Shown here: positions 1 through 6,703 of the stretch, one piece after another
Layout of the letters: every line of letters begins with the position of its first letter
Position numbering within the stretch: the first letter of the stretch is position 1
NCBI GenBank assembly: GCA_002313795.1
Contig: DCCL01000028.1
Coordinates: 1-7,006, forward strand
DNA length: 7,006 bases
DNA from: Faecalibacterium prausnitzii
GTDB lineage: Bacteria; Bacillota; Clostridia; Oscillospirales; Ruminococcaceae
Reading direction: 5' to 3'
Program-made: the position numbers and the translations under genes
The notes under the pieces: model-generated
Told to the model about the DNA's origin: nothing
The model's database searches: none
What the model saw: only the letters and a program-made list of their open reading frames with translations

Positions 1-100
1 ACTGAATGAAGAGACCTGTGCGGCACTGCGTGACGCATTCGGGGGGAAGAGCGCTTTTCTGGAGCAGCTTGCCCGCACCCTGCTGATACGCCGCAGCTAA
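1..100 (+). CDS. ispA: C-terminal end of a probable polyprenyl (farnesyl/geranyl) diphosphate synthase, 5' part outside the window
   Basis: The reading frame starting at base 2 is open from the window edge to a TAA at 98-100 and encodes 32 residues ending FLEQLARTLLIRRS. The leucine-rich last helix of the form FLxxLAxxLxxR, preceded by a small Gly-rich turn, resembles the C-terminus of bacterial short-chain isoprenyl diphosphate synthases, which condense isopentenyl diphosphate with allylic diphosphates. The catalytic Asp-rich motifs would lie upstream and cannot be seen. The neighbourhood supports the call: in many Clostridia an ispA-type gene sits just before a DUF212 gene and dxs, and the product would use the isoprenoid precursors that dxs helps to make. 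The next gene starts 26 nt downstream in the same direction, so they probably share a transcript. The identification is an inference from a short tail plus context; another all-helical protein cannot be excluded. Confidence 0.6.
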   Translation, partial: LNEETCAALRDAFGGKSAFLEQLARTLLIRRS

Positions 101-126
101 GTAAAAATCAAGAAGGTGGACAAACG

Positions 127-597
127 ATGCAACTGATCAAAGAGCTGTTCTCTGTCAATGAAATATTGACAGTCTCCCTCCTGAGCTGGTTTACCGCACA
201 GGTTTTAAAGACCATCATCAACTTTATCCTGCTGGGGAAATTCCAGCTGGAGCGGATGTGGGGCGACGGCGGTATGCCCAGCGCCCACAGTGCTACCGTC
301 TGCGCAATGGTCATCGCTTCCGGCCGGAGCGAGGGAGTCAGTTCGGCTATTTTTGCGATGGCCTGTGTAGTGGCCATCATCACCATGCACGATGCAATGG
401 GCGTGCGCTATGAGACCGGCGAGCAGGCAAAGGTGCTCAACCAGATGATCGAGCAGTGGATCGACATCAGTGAGCAGAATGCTCCGTTCCTGCAGAATAT
501 GCATCTGAAAGAGATGGTCGGTCATACGCCGCTGCAGGTCGTTGCGGGTGTGGTCGTCGGTGTAGTCGTTGGCTTCCTTTATCCCATGCACCTTTAA
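127..597 (+). CDS. Divergent PAP2 family (DUF212, YuiD-like) membrane protein
   Basis: This 156-residue protein has the marks of the divergent PAP2/DUF212 family. It shows GGMPSAHSA at residues 48-56, HDAMGVR at 88-94 followed by a GxQAxxLN block (residues 98-105), and VGHTPLQVVAG at 131-141. Hydrophobic stretches at about 12-36, 54-88 and 134-153 suggest an integral membrane protein; the last one is a Gly/Val repeat (GVVVGVVVG). Classical PAP2 enzymes remove phosphate from lipid phosphates, including undecaprenyl diphosphate. PSAHS resembles PAP2 motif 2 and HTPLQVVAG resembles motif 3 (HxxxD), but with Gln137 in place of the Asp. Activity in this branch is, to my knowledge, not settled. The place between a prenyl synthase and dxs hints at polyprenyl phosphate metabolism, but that is inference. 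The ATG at 127 is preceded by AAGGTGG (113-119) at 7-nt spacing. Length is normal for the family. Confidence 0.88.
   Translation: MQLIKELFSVNEILTVSLLSWFTAQVLKTIINFILLGKFQLERMWGDGGMPSAHSATVCAMVIASGRSEGVSSAIFAMACVVAIITMHDAMGVRYETGEQAKVLNQMIEQWIDISEQNAPFLQNMHLKEMVGHTPLQVVAGVVVGVVVGFLYPMHL
152..172 (+). repeat. Perfect 8-bp inverted repeat inside the DUF212 gene
   Basis: CTGTCAAT (152-159) and ATTGACAG (165-172) are exact inverted copies separated by GAAAT. The element spans about codons 9-16 of the DUF212 gene and could form a small mRNA hairpin or be a protein-binding palindrome. One such repeat is roughly what chance would give in 7 kb, so function is doubtful. Confidence 0.5.
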
Positions 598-641
598 GTG
601 AAAATTTCAGGAATTAAAAATGTGAGGAGGACGGTCATTTT

Positions 642-2525
642 ATGCATCCTTCATTGCTTCAGACGATTTCGCAGCCCAGTGACCTGAAGCGTCTGACCAG
701 TGCACAGACCCAGCAGCTCTGCGGAGAGATTCGAAAATTTCTGCTGGACAGCGTATCCAAAACAGGTGGTCATCTCGCTTCCAATCTCGGTGCGGTGGAA
801 TTGACCGTTGCACTGCATCGTATTCTGGAGACCCCGAAAGACGCGATCGTTTTTGATGTGGGTCATCAGTGCTATACTCATAAGATCCTGACCGGGCGCC
901 GGGAACGGTTCGGCACCCTTCGCCAGCTGGATGGTCTTTCCGGTTTCCCGAACCCCAATGAGAGCGTCCACGACGCATTCATCGCCGGACATGGCAACAC
1001 TGCGCTTTCTCTGGCTATCGGCATGGCATGGGCCAAGAAGCTGAAGGGGGAACCGGGCCATGTGGTAGCCGTTATCGGCGACGGTGCGTTCACCGGCGGT
1101 ATGGTCTACGAGGGAATGAACAACATCGGCAAGCTGGATAATCTGATTGTCATCCTCAACGACAACAAGATGTCCATTTCCCATAACGTGGGCGCACTGG
1201 CAAAATATCTGAGCCATCTGCGCACAACGACCCGCTACTTTACCGTAAAAGAAAACGTCAGCAGTTTTCTGGATGGCGTGCCAGTGGTCGGTACTCCCAT
1301 CAAGACCGTGCTGCAGGATGGTAAAAAAGTCGTCCGCCGGGCCATGTATCACTCGACCATGTTCGAGGATATGGGATTCCATTATTTTGGCCTCATCGAC
1401 GGCCATAATGAGCCGGAACTGGAACGCATCCTGAAGACGGTCTGTGCGCAGCCCGGCCCGACCTTTCTCCATGTTGTGACCAAGAAGGGCAAGGGTTATG
1501 CACCGGCAGAGTCGAATCCGGGCAACTATCATGGTGTCTCGAAGTTTGACCTTGCAGGCATCCCTGACCCGGAGGTTGCACCGGCGGAGTCTTTCTCCAA
1601 CACCTTCGGACGGGAGCTCAGTGCACTGGGCAATACCGATGAGACGATCTGCGCCATTACAGCTGCCATGAAATATGGCACTGGTCTGCAGTTCTTCAGC
1701 CACGCGCACCCGAAGCGCTTCTTTGACGTTGGCATGGCTGAACAGCACGCTGTGACCTTTGCTGCCGGTCTTGCCAGCAAGGGAATGCTGCCGGTGGTCT
1801 GCATTTATTCCACTTTTTTGCAGCGCAGCTACGACCAGATCATCCACGACGTGAACCTTCTGCATGAAAATGTGGTGTTTGTGGTTGACCGTGCAGGCTT
1901 TGTGCCCGGTGATGGCGAAACGCATCAGGGCATCTTTGACCCGGCTTTCCTGAGCCAGACGGGGATGCCGATCTATTCGCCTTCCAACTACGCAGAACTG
2001 CGGTATTGGTTGCCTATCCTGTTGAACCATGAGATGCATGGCCCCCGGGCTATCCGCTATCCTCGCGGCGGCGAAAGTAAAGTGCTCGCGCAGTATGGCT
2101 GCTCTGGAAAAGAGTACGATAAGATCTTCTCTGTACCCGATGCACAGGTCGTGCTGGTGAGCTATGCCGATGAGGTGGAGGAACTTCTGGTGGCAGCTGA
2201 GCAGCTGAAAGCAGAGGGGATTTCCTGCGATGTATATAAGCTGATTCGCATCTTCCCATTCAGCGAAGAACTGCTGAAAGACCTTGCTTCGTATCCGGTC
2301 ATTCTGATGGCAGAGGAGTGCGTAGCCCGTGGCGGTATTGGGGAACATCTCGCAGTTGCCCTGCAAAAAGCAGGATGGCAGGGTAAGTACATCCACCGCG
2401 CCGTAGAGGATCTCTGCCTGCCCCATGCGACGGTGCCTCAGATCAAACAGGCCACCGGGCTGGATGCGGCACATCTGGCACAGGCTGTGCGGGAGGCTGT
2501 CCCGAAAGGAGAGAAAACACGTTGA
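642..2525 (+). CDS. dxs: 1-deoxy-D-xylulose-5-phosphate synthase (DXS)
   Basis: DXS joins pyruvate and glyceraldehyde 3-phosphate in a thiamine diphosphate (TPP) dependent reaction, the first step of the MEP route to IPP/DMAPP. The DOXP product also feeds thiamine and pyridoxal synthesis in many bacteria. The 627 residues match the usual length. The N-terminal TPP domain shows DVGHQ (72-76), HKILTGR (80-86), the GDG metal/TPP motif (146-148, Asp147) and LNDNKMSIS (172-180), where Asn175 matches the metal-binding Asn181 of E. coli. The central domain carries GMAEQHA (364-370) with catalytic Glu367, Arg395 in LQRSYDQIIHD, and DGETHQGIFD (424-433). RYPRGG (472-477) begins the C-terminal part. 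The motif usually written GHSST is GHGNT (116-120). The start ATG follows GAGGAGG (624-630) at 11 nt, and the protein begins with a DLKRLT segment typical of DXS. The stop overlaps the tlyA start by 4 nt. Confidence 0.97.
   Translation: MHPSLLQTISQPSDLKRLTSAQTQQLCGEIRKFLLDSVSKTGGHLASNLGAVELTVALHRILETPKDAIVFDVGHQCYTHKILTGRRERFGTLRQLDGLSGFPNPNESVHDAFIAGHGNTALSLAIGMAWAKKLKGEPGHVVAVIGDGAFTGGMVYEGMNNIGKLDNLIVILNDNKMSISHNVGALAKYLSHLRTTTRYFTVKENVSSFLDGVPVVGTPIKTVLQDGKKVVRRAMYHSTMFEDMGFHYFGLIDGHNEPELERILKTVCAQPGPTFLHVVTKKGKGYAPAESNPGNYHGVSKFDLAGIPDPEVAPAESFSNTFGRELSALGNTDETICAITAAMKYGTGLQFFSHAHPKRFFDVGMAEQHAVTFAAGLASKGMLPVVCIYSTFLQRSYDQIIHDVNLLHENVVFVVDRAGFVPGDGETHQGIFDPAFLSQTGMPIYSPSNYAELRYWLPILLNHEMHGPRAIRYPRGGESKVLAQYGCSGKEYDKIFSVPDAQVVLVSYADEVEELLVAAEQLKAEGISCDVYKLIRIFPFSEELLKDLASYPVILMAEECVARGGIGEHLAVALQKAGWQGKYIHRAVEDLCLPHATVPQIKQATGLDAAHLAQAVREAVPKGEKTR
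2505..2524 (+). promoter_or_regulatory. Ribosome binding site and TTG start of tlyA within the dxs 3' end
   Basis: AAAGGAG (2505-2511) lies inside the last codons of dxs, 10 nt before a TTG codon at 2522-2524. The TTG overlaps the dxs stop (TGA 2523-2525) as TTGA. The encoded N-terminus MKIRLDQYL fits the usual start of TlyA proteins, so TTG is taken as the true initiation codon. Translational coupling to dxs is likely (inference). Confidence 0.85.
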
Positions 2526-3325
2526 AAATTCGTCTGGATCAATATCTGGTGCAGCACGGCATGATCCAAAGCCGTGAGCGTGCCAAAGCTCTTATTATGG
2601 CCGGCGTGGTCTTTGTCAACGAACAGAAAGTGGACAAGGCCGGTGAGATGATCAAGGAAGATGCCAAGGTTGAAGTGCGCGGCCATGATATCGGTTATGT
2701 CAGCCGCGGCGGCCTGAAGCTGGAAAAAGCGATGCAGTGCTTCCCGCTGACCCCCAACGGCAAGGTGTGTATGGATATCGGCGCGTCCACCGGCGGCTTT
2801 ACAGATTGTATGCTGCAGAATGGTGCCGTCAAGGTCTATGCGGTGGACGTGGGCTACGGTCAGCTGGCATGGAGCCTGCGCACCGATGAGCGAGTCGTCA
2901 ATATGGAGCGCACCAATATCCGCAATGTCACACCGGATATGCTGGCAGAGCCCATTGAGTTTTTCAGTGTGGATGTCTCCTTTATCTCGCTGCATCATAT
3001 TTTCCCGGTGGCACAGGCTATCACGACGCCGGATGCCATGGGCGTCTGCCTCGTGAAACCGCAGTTTGAGGCAGGCCGCGAGAAAGTCGGCAAAAATGGC
3101 GTCGTGCGTGACCCGGCAACCCATCGTGAAGTGCTTCACAATGCCATGGGCTACGCTGCAGCCAACGGTTTCGCAGTCCGAGGCTTGGACTTCAGCCCGG
3201 TCAAGGGCCCCGAGGGAAATATCGAATACCTGATGTTCGTCCAGAAGAGTGAGCAGCCGGGTGTGCTAGATGACTCTGTGGCCGAACAGGTAGTGGCCGC
3301 AAGCCACAGCACTCTGGATAAGTGA
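2522..3325 (+). CDS. tlyA: TlyA-type rRNA (cytidine-2'-O)-methyltransferase with S4 domain
   Basis: TlyA enzymes use S-adenosylmethionine (SAM) to methylate ribose 2'-OH groups of rRNA, C1920 of 23S and in some types also C1409 of 16S; older annotations call them hemolysins. The 267 residues hold an N-terminal S4 RNA-binding domain (about 3-60, RLDQYLV...SRERAKALIMAG) and an FtsJ-like Rossmann methyltransferase domain from about 61. The SAM loop is DIGASTGGFTDCML (85-98) and the acidic end of strand 2 is VDVGYGQL (108-115). Aligning by motif with M. tuberculosis TlyA places the K-D-K-E tetrad at Lys66 (RGGLKL), Asp151 (DVSFIS), Lys179 (VKPQFE) and Glu235 (NIEYLMF), all shifted by three residues. 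The N-terminus is thus about three residues shorter than the mycobacterial protein, while the C-terminus is about as long; I cannot say which rRNA sites it modifies. The start is TTG at 2522, chosen for its Shine-Dalgarno site and the 4-nt overlap with dxs. Confidence 0.95.
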   Translation: MKIRLDQYLVQHGMIQSRERAKALIMAGVVFVNEQKVDKAGEMIKEDAKVEVRGHDIGYVSRGGLKLEKAMQCFPLTPNGKVCMDIGASTGGFTDCMLQNGAVKVYAVDVGYGQLAWSLRTDERVVNMERTNIRNVTPDMLAEPIEFFSVDVSFISLHHIFPVAQAITTPDAMGVCLVKPQFEAGREKVGKNGVVRDPATHREVLHNAMGYAAANGFAVRGLDFSPVKGPEGNIEYLMFVQKSEQPGVLDDSVAEQVVAASHSTLDK

Positions 3326-3340
3326 CCTGCCGGACTGACG

Positions 3341-3360
3341 AAGGAGCAAACCGCCATATG
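3341..3360 (+). promoter_or_regulatory. Ribosome binding site that fixes the nadK start
   Basis: AAGGAG (3341-3346) stands 11 nt before ATG 3358-3360. The competing in-frame GTG at 3322, which overlaps the tlyA TGA as GTGA, has no purine-rich site at a suitable distance. The later start is therefore preferred. Confidence 0.8.
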
Positions 3361-4209
3361 ACTGTTTACATTTCGCCAAACCCCGGCAAGGCACAAGCCT
3401 ACAGCACGGCCCAGCGGGCAGCGCAGATCCTTCTGGAACAGGGGGCAGCTGTCCTGATGCGGGATACCCTGAAGCACTCCTGTGCTGCCGAGGGGGTGCA
3501 GTATCTGCCCATGGAAGAGTGTCTCTCTGCTGCAGATATCATTCTGACCATCGGCGGCGACGGCACCATCCTGCATGAAGCAAATCTCACACTGCACTAT
3601 CAGAAGCCTATCCTCGGCATCAATATCGGCCGCTGCGGCTTTCTTGCCACCTGTGAAGTGGATGAGATGGAAGAAAAGCTGTCTGCGCTGGTGCAGGGCA
3701 ATTATCTGTTGGACAGCCGGATGCTGCTCTATGTACGGGTGCTGGATGGGGAAGGCTGGACGGGCCACGCGCTCAACGATGTGGTCGTCACGAAGGGCCG
3801 TCTGCAGCAGGCAATCGATTTCAGTATCTACTGCGATGATATTCTGGTGGAGCACTACCGTGGTGACGGAGTTATCGTAGCTACCCCTACCGGTTCGACT
3901 GCTTACTCTCTGGCCGCAGGAGGGCCCATTCTGGACTCTCAGACCAAGGGCATCGTTGTCACGCCGATTTGTCCTCACAGCCTGACAAGCCCTGCCATGG
4001 TCTTTGCGCAGGAACGTAAAATAAATATCTGCGTCGGGCAGGTCGTAGAGGATGAAGTGTTCCTGAGCTGTGACGGTGCAGCTGAATATCCGCTGAGCGC
4101 CGGCTCTACCGCAGAGATACGGCTTTCCGACCAGGTCGTGCAGCTCGTTACCTTCAGCAGGGCGGACCAGTTTCAGGCCATTGACCAGAAGCTGCGCAGC
4201 CGGAGATGA
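3358..4209 (+). CDS. nadK: NAD kinase (ATP/polyphosphate NAD+ 2'-phosphotransferase)
   Basis: NadK phosphorylates NAD+ to NADP+, the only route to NADP(H), in the cytosol. With the start at 3358 the protein has 283 residues, the usual size. Recognised blocks are ILTIGGDGTILHEA (62-75) with GGDGT at 66-70 and the catalytic Asp68; PILGINIGRCGFLATCE (84-100); LNDVVV (139-144), the clostridial ND form of the NE motif; DGVIVATPTGSTAYSLAAGGP (170-190), binding NAD; and TPICPHSL (202-209). The frame is also open from a GTG at 3322 that overlaps the tlyA stop and would add 12 residues, but that GTG lacks a Shine-Dalgarno site. The ATG at 3358 has AAGGAG 11 nt upstream and gives the usual beginning (MTVYISPNPGKAQ, a beta strand then an NP turn). 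The gene lies 32 nt after tlyA in the same operon. NADPH is a cofactor of later MEP pathway steps, a loose link to dxs. Confidence 0.96.
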   Translation: MTVYISPNPGKAQAYSTAQRAAQILLEQGAAVLMRDTLKHSCAAEGVQYLPMEECLSAADIILTIGGDGTILHEANLTLHYQKPILGINIGRCGFLATCEVDEMEEKLSALVQGNYLLDSRMLLYVRVLDGEGWTGHALNDVVVTKGRLQQAIDFSIYCDDILVEHYRGDGVIVATPTGSTAYSLAAGGPILDSQTKGIVVTPICPHSLTSPAMVFAQERKINICVGQVVEDEVFLSCDGAAEYPLSAGSTAEIRLSDQVVQLVTFSRADQFQAIDQKLRSRR

Positions 4210-4214
4210 TAGAA

Positions 4215-4232
4215 GAGGAGGCAAGGAATATG
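4215..4232 (+). promoter_or_regulatory. Ribosome binding site that fixes the argR start
   Basis: GAGGAGG (4215-4221) is 8 nt before ATG 4230-4232. It lies within the frame that would follow the upstream ATG at 4206 (ATGA overlap with the nadK stop), which itself lacks a site. The internal ATG is therefore taken as the main start; the alternative would add eight residues (MIEEEARN). Confidence 0.8.
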
Positions 4233-4718
4233 GGCCGAAACAATCCAGCCGAAGCAAAGGGCAAGGCGGAACGTCAGCAGACGATCCTTCGCTTGATCCA
4301 GGAGCATCCCATCAGCAGACAGGAAGTTTTGCTGGAACATCTGCGTCAGGAAGGATTCGATGTAACGCAGGCGACGATCTCCCGGGATATCCGGGAGCTT
4401 TGCCTTGTCAAAGCTGCAACAGCGGACGGCTACCGCTATGTCTCCAGCCACAGCGAAAGCCTGAATCCTAAAATGCAGGGCCGCTTTGAGACGATCTTTC
4501 ATGAGTCTGTGCTGGGCGTGGACTTTGCGGGCCATGTTGTGCTGGTGAAATGTTATTCTGGCATGGCGAATGCCGCCTGTGAAGTGTTTGATGCCTTAAA
4601 GTGGAAAAACGTTGTCGGCACGCTTTCTGGCGATGACACGTTCCTTATCGTGGCCCGCTCGGAGCGGGACGCAAAAACCATCTGTTCGGAACTGACCCGG
4701 CATATCGGGCAGAAATAA
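4230..4718 (+). CDS. argR: Arginine repressor ArgR/AhrC family
   Basis: ArgR is a hexameric transcription factor that binds ARG-box operators when L-arginine is bound, repressing arginine synthesis and often activating catabolism. With the start at 4230 the protein has 162 residues, slightly longer than the usual 150 or so. The N-terminal winged helix (about 13-72) includes the recognition-helix signature TQATISRDIREL (46-57). The C-terminal oligomerisation and arginine-binding domain (about 86-160) shows GMANAACEVFD (111-121) and GTLSGDDTFLIV (130-141), where the Asp pair 135-136 corresponds to the arginine-binding acidic pair of ArgR proteins. An earlier ATG at 4206 overlaps the nadK stop but lacks a Shine-Dalgarno site; the ATG at 4230 has one. 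argR just before recN is a well-known Firmicute arrangement, unrelated in obvious function. No arginine genes or clear ARG box are in the window. Confidence 0.95.
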   Translation: MGRNNPAEAKGKAERQQTILRLIQEHPISRQEVLLEHLRQEGFDVTQATISRDIRELCLVKAATADGYRYVSSHSESLNPKMQGRFETIFHESVLGVDFAGHVVLVKCYSGMANAACEVFDALKWKNVVGTLSGDDTFLIVARSERDAKTICSELTRHIGQK

Positions 4719-4734
4719 ACGCGGGAGTGAAACT

Positions 4735-6402
4735 ATGCTGAGCAGCCTGCAAATTGAAAATGTTGCAGTTATCCAGAAAGCCAATGTCCACTTTGAAAAA
4801 GGTCTGAACGTTATGACGGGCGAGACCGGTGCGGGCAAGTCTATCCTCATCGATTCCATCAACGCCATTCTGGGCAGCCGCACCTCCAAAGACCTTGTGC
4901 GCACCGGAGCGTCCAAAGCTGTCATCCGGGCAGCCTTTGAAGATGTACCTTCTGCTGTGCTGGACAGCCTGGAAAAGGCAGGCTATGAGCGTTCGGAATC
5001 CCTGATGCTCAGCCGAGAGATCACCGCCGAGGGCAAGAGCAGCTGCCGCATCAACGGGATGCCTGCAACCGCAGCCGTTCTCCGGGAGCTTTGCGGCGGG
5101 CTCATCAATATCAATGGCCAGCATGATTCGGTAGGACTGCTGAACCCCGCACACCATGAAGGAATCCTGGATGCTTATGCCCAGAACAGCGCGGAGTATC
5201 AGGCTTATTATGCTGTCTACCGGGAACTGGTGGGCGTGAAAAAGACGCTGGACTCCATGATAATGGACGAGAATGAAAAGCAGCGCCGCATCGATCTGCT
5301 GAGCTATCAGGTAAAGGAGATCGATGACGCTGCTCTGACCGCCGGGGAAGAGCAGACATTAGAAAGCCGCCGCAAAGTGCTGGCAAATGCATCTACCATC
5401 CGGGACCGTATCGCACAGTGTTATGCACTGCTTTCGGGCGGTGATGAGGCCCCGGGCGCTGTTGACCTTTTGGGGGAAGCATCCAATGCTCTGGATGGTG
5501 CCGCCCAGCTGGATGGAGAACTTTCTGCCAGTTCGGGCCAGCTTCTTGACCTGTATTATACGGCCAAGGATGTCTCTGCTGACCTCATCGGGAGGCTGGA
5601 CAGCTACGACACCAACGATGCAGAACTGGACGAGATCGAACAGCGTATCGACCTGATTTATAAACTCAAGCGCAAGTATGGCGATACCGTAGAAGATGTT
5701 TTGACCTTTGGCGAGAAGGCCCGGCAAGAGCTGGAAACGATACAATCCTCTCAGGAGAGGGTAGAGCATCTTCAAGCGGAACAGCGGCGGCTTTATCTCC
5801 TCGCACGGGAAAAGGCAGAACTGCTGACCCAGACCCGCCTGAAAGCTTTTGATGAACTGAACAAACGTATCTCCGGCACACTGGATTTTCTGAACATGCC
5901 CGGCGTGCGGATGACGCTCCGTCACGCCCGCGGTCCACTGGCAAGCCACGGACAGGACAGCATTGAGTTCTATATCTCCACGAACCCCGGCGAGGACCCG
6001 AAACCGTTGGCAAAAATTGCTTCCGGCGGTGAGCTGAGCCGCATCACACTGGCCATCAAGAATGCAATGGCCGATAAGGACGCAGTTCCTACTGTCATTT
6101 ATGATGAGATCGACAGCGGCGTTTCCGGCAAAGCTGCCAGCCGCATTGGCGAAGTGCTGCGCCAGAGTGCAGAGGGGCATCAGATCCTCTGCATCACCCA
6201 CACCGCACAGATCGCTGCGTTGGCTGACTGTCATCTGCTCATCCAGAAAAATGTCACCAATGACCGCACCTATACGGAGATTCACCCGCTGGATGAGAAT
6301 GGCCGCGTAGAAGCCTTGGCCCGTCTCATCTCCGGCGACCATGTGACGGAGCTTTCGCTGGCCAATGCCCGGGAAATGCTGGGGCGAAGTGTTGAAAAGT
6401 AA
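4735..6402 (+). CDS. recN: DNA repair protein RecN (SMC-like ATPase)
   Basis: RecN is a cytosolic SMC-related ATPase recruited early to DNA double-strand breaks, where it helps hold DNA ends or sisters together for RecA-dependent repair. The 555 residues match the family. The N-terminal half-ATPase has the Walker A motif GETGAGKS (29-36) and the Q-loop region NGQHDSVGLLNP (127-138). A long charged helical region (about 150-380) should form the coiled coil with its hinge. The C-terminal half has the ABC/SMC signature ASGGELSR (429-436), Walker B with catalytic Glu, VIYDEIDSG (454-462), and the His of ITHTAQIAA (487-495; His489). All ATPase parts are present, so the protein looks functional. 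The start ATG is preceded by GGGAG (4723-4727) at 7 nt and lies 16 nt after argR. No LexA-type operator is apparent just upstream. No terminator follows; the tyrS promoter starts 16 nt after the stop. Confidence 0.97.
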   Translation: MLSSLQIENVAVIQKANVHFEKGLNVMTGETGAGKSILIDSINAILGSRTSKDLVRTGASKAVIRAAFEDVPSAVLDSLEKAGYERSESLMLSREITAEGKSSCRINGMPATAAVLRELCGGLININGQHDSVGLLNPAHHEGILDAYAQNSAEYQAYYAVYRELVGVKKTLDSMIMDENEKQRRIDLLSYQVKEIDDAALTAGEEQTLESRRKVLANASTIRDRIAQCYALLSGGDEAPGAVDLLGEASNALDGAAQLDGELSASSGQLLDLYYTAKDVSADLIGRLDSYDTNDAELDEIEQRIDLIYKLKRKYGDTVEDVLTFGEKARQELETIQSSQERVEHLQAEQRRLYLLAREKAELLTQTRLKAFDELNKRISGTLDFLNMPGVRMTLRHARGPLASHGQDSIEFYISTNPGEDPKPLAKIASGGELSRITLAIKNAMADKDAVPTVIYDEIDSGVSGKAASRIGEVLRQSAEGHQILCITHTAQIAALADCHLLIQKNVTNDRTYTEIHPLDENGRVEALARLISGDHVTELSLANAREMLGRSVEK

Positions 6403-6418
6403 AGCAATCACTCTGTGC

Positions 6419-6447
6419 TTGACATTCCAGCAGGGATGTGCTAAACT
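6419..6447 (+). promoter_or_regulatory. Sigma-A type promoter of the tyrS T-box transcript
   Basis: A perfect -35 box TTGACA (6419-6424) is followed after 17 nt by TAAACT (6442-6447), one or two mismatches from TATAAT, with a TGn extended -10 at 6439-6441. Transcription is expected to start near 6454, just before Stem I of the T-box leader. Its place between recN and the leader supports it. The call rests on sequence match only. Confidence 0.85.
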
Positions 6448-6546
6448 GAATCTCGTTGAAAGGCTGAGAAGGGAACCGAGTATCCTGATGCCCTCCACCC
6501 AGAGAAGCCCCGGTTGGTGAAAGGGGTCGTGGAGCCGTAGGTGAAA

Positions 6547-6549
6547 TAC
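6547..6549 (+). promoter_or_regulatory. T-box specifier codon UAC (tyrosine)
   Basis: TAC directly follows the GAAA side of the S-turn and is itself followed by a purine (G6550), as usual for specifiers. It would pair with the GUA anticodon of tRNA-Tyr. The downstream gene is tyrS, so specifier and gene agree. Confidence 0.88.
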
Positions 6550-6671
6550 GTCCCGGAGCTGCAGGCTGAACGAACAGTAGGCTGTGCCGCGTGCGAGCGT
6601 TACAAACGCAGGAGTGTTGCTCTACTCTGGGGTATGCACTCGTGAGGCTGTCTCCGTGAGGAGGCGGCAAA

Positions 6672-6703
6672 CAGAGGTGGTACCGCGATTTTCTCGCCCT
6701 CTG
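6672..6703 (+). promoter_or_regulatory. T-box antiterminator
   Basis: Helix A1 pairs CAGAGG (6672-6677) with CCTCTG (6698-6703). The 7-nt bulge TGGTACC (6678-6684) separates it from helix A2, GCGA (6685-6688) with TCGC (6694-6697), closed by a TTTTC loop. The bulge UGGU (6678-6681) can pair with an ACCA tRNA 3' end, matching discriminator A73 expected for tRNA-Tyr. The 3' side overlaps the terminator 5' arm, so the two structures exclude each other. Confidence 0.93.

Noticed and set aside
166..195. TTGACA at 166-171 as an internal promoter ahead of dxs
   Set aside because: At the correct spacing the sequence near 189-194 is GTTTAC, a poor -10, and the site lies within a coding region.
598..641. 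A separate dxs promoter or terminator in the 44-nt gap
   Set aside because: The gap is AT-rich at its 5' end but shows no -35/-10 pair and no hairpin with a T-tract; only the GAGGAGG ribosome binding site is supported.
651..2474. A 607-codon open frame on the minus strand opposite dxs
   Set aside because: It mirrors a real gene whose motifs are unambiguous. Its translation is rich in His, Cys and Gln with no recognisable domain, and the length follows from codon bias of the sense gene.
3151..4257. A 368-codon open frame on the minus strand opposite nadK and the tlyA end
   Set aside because: It spans the junction of two certain + strand genes, has low-complexity composition and no motif. It is a shadow of their codon use.
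5359..6498. A 379-codon open frame on the minus strand opposite recN
   Set aside because: It runs antisense to the RecN signature and Walker B regions and has no recognisable family or ribosome binding site that I can see.
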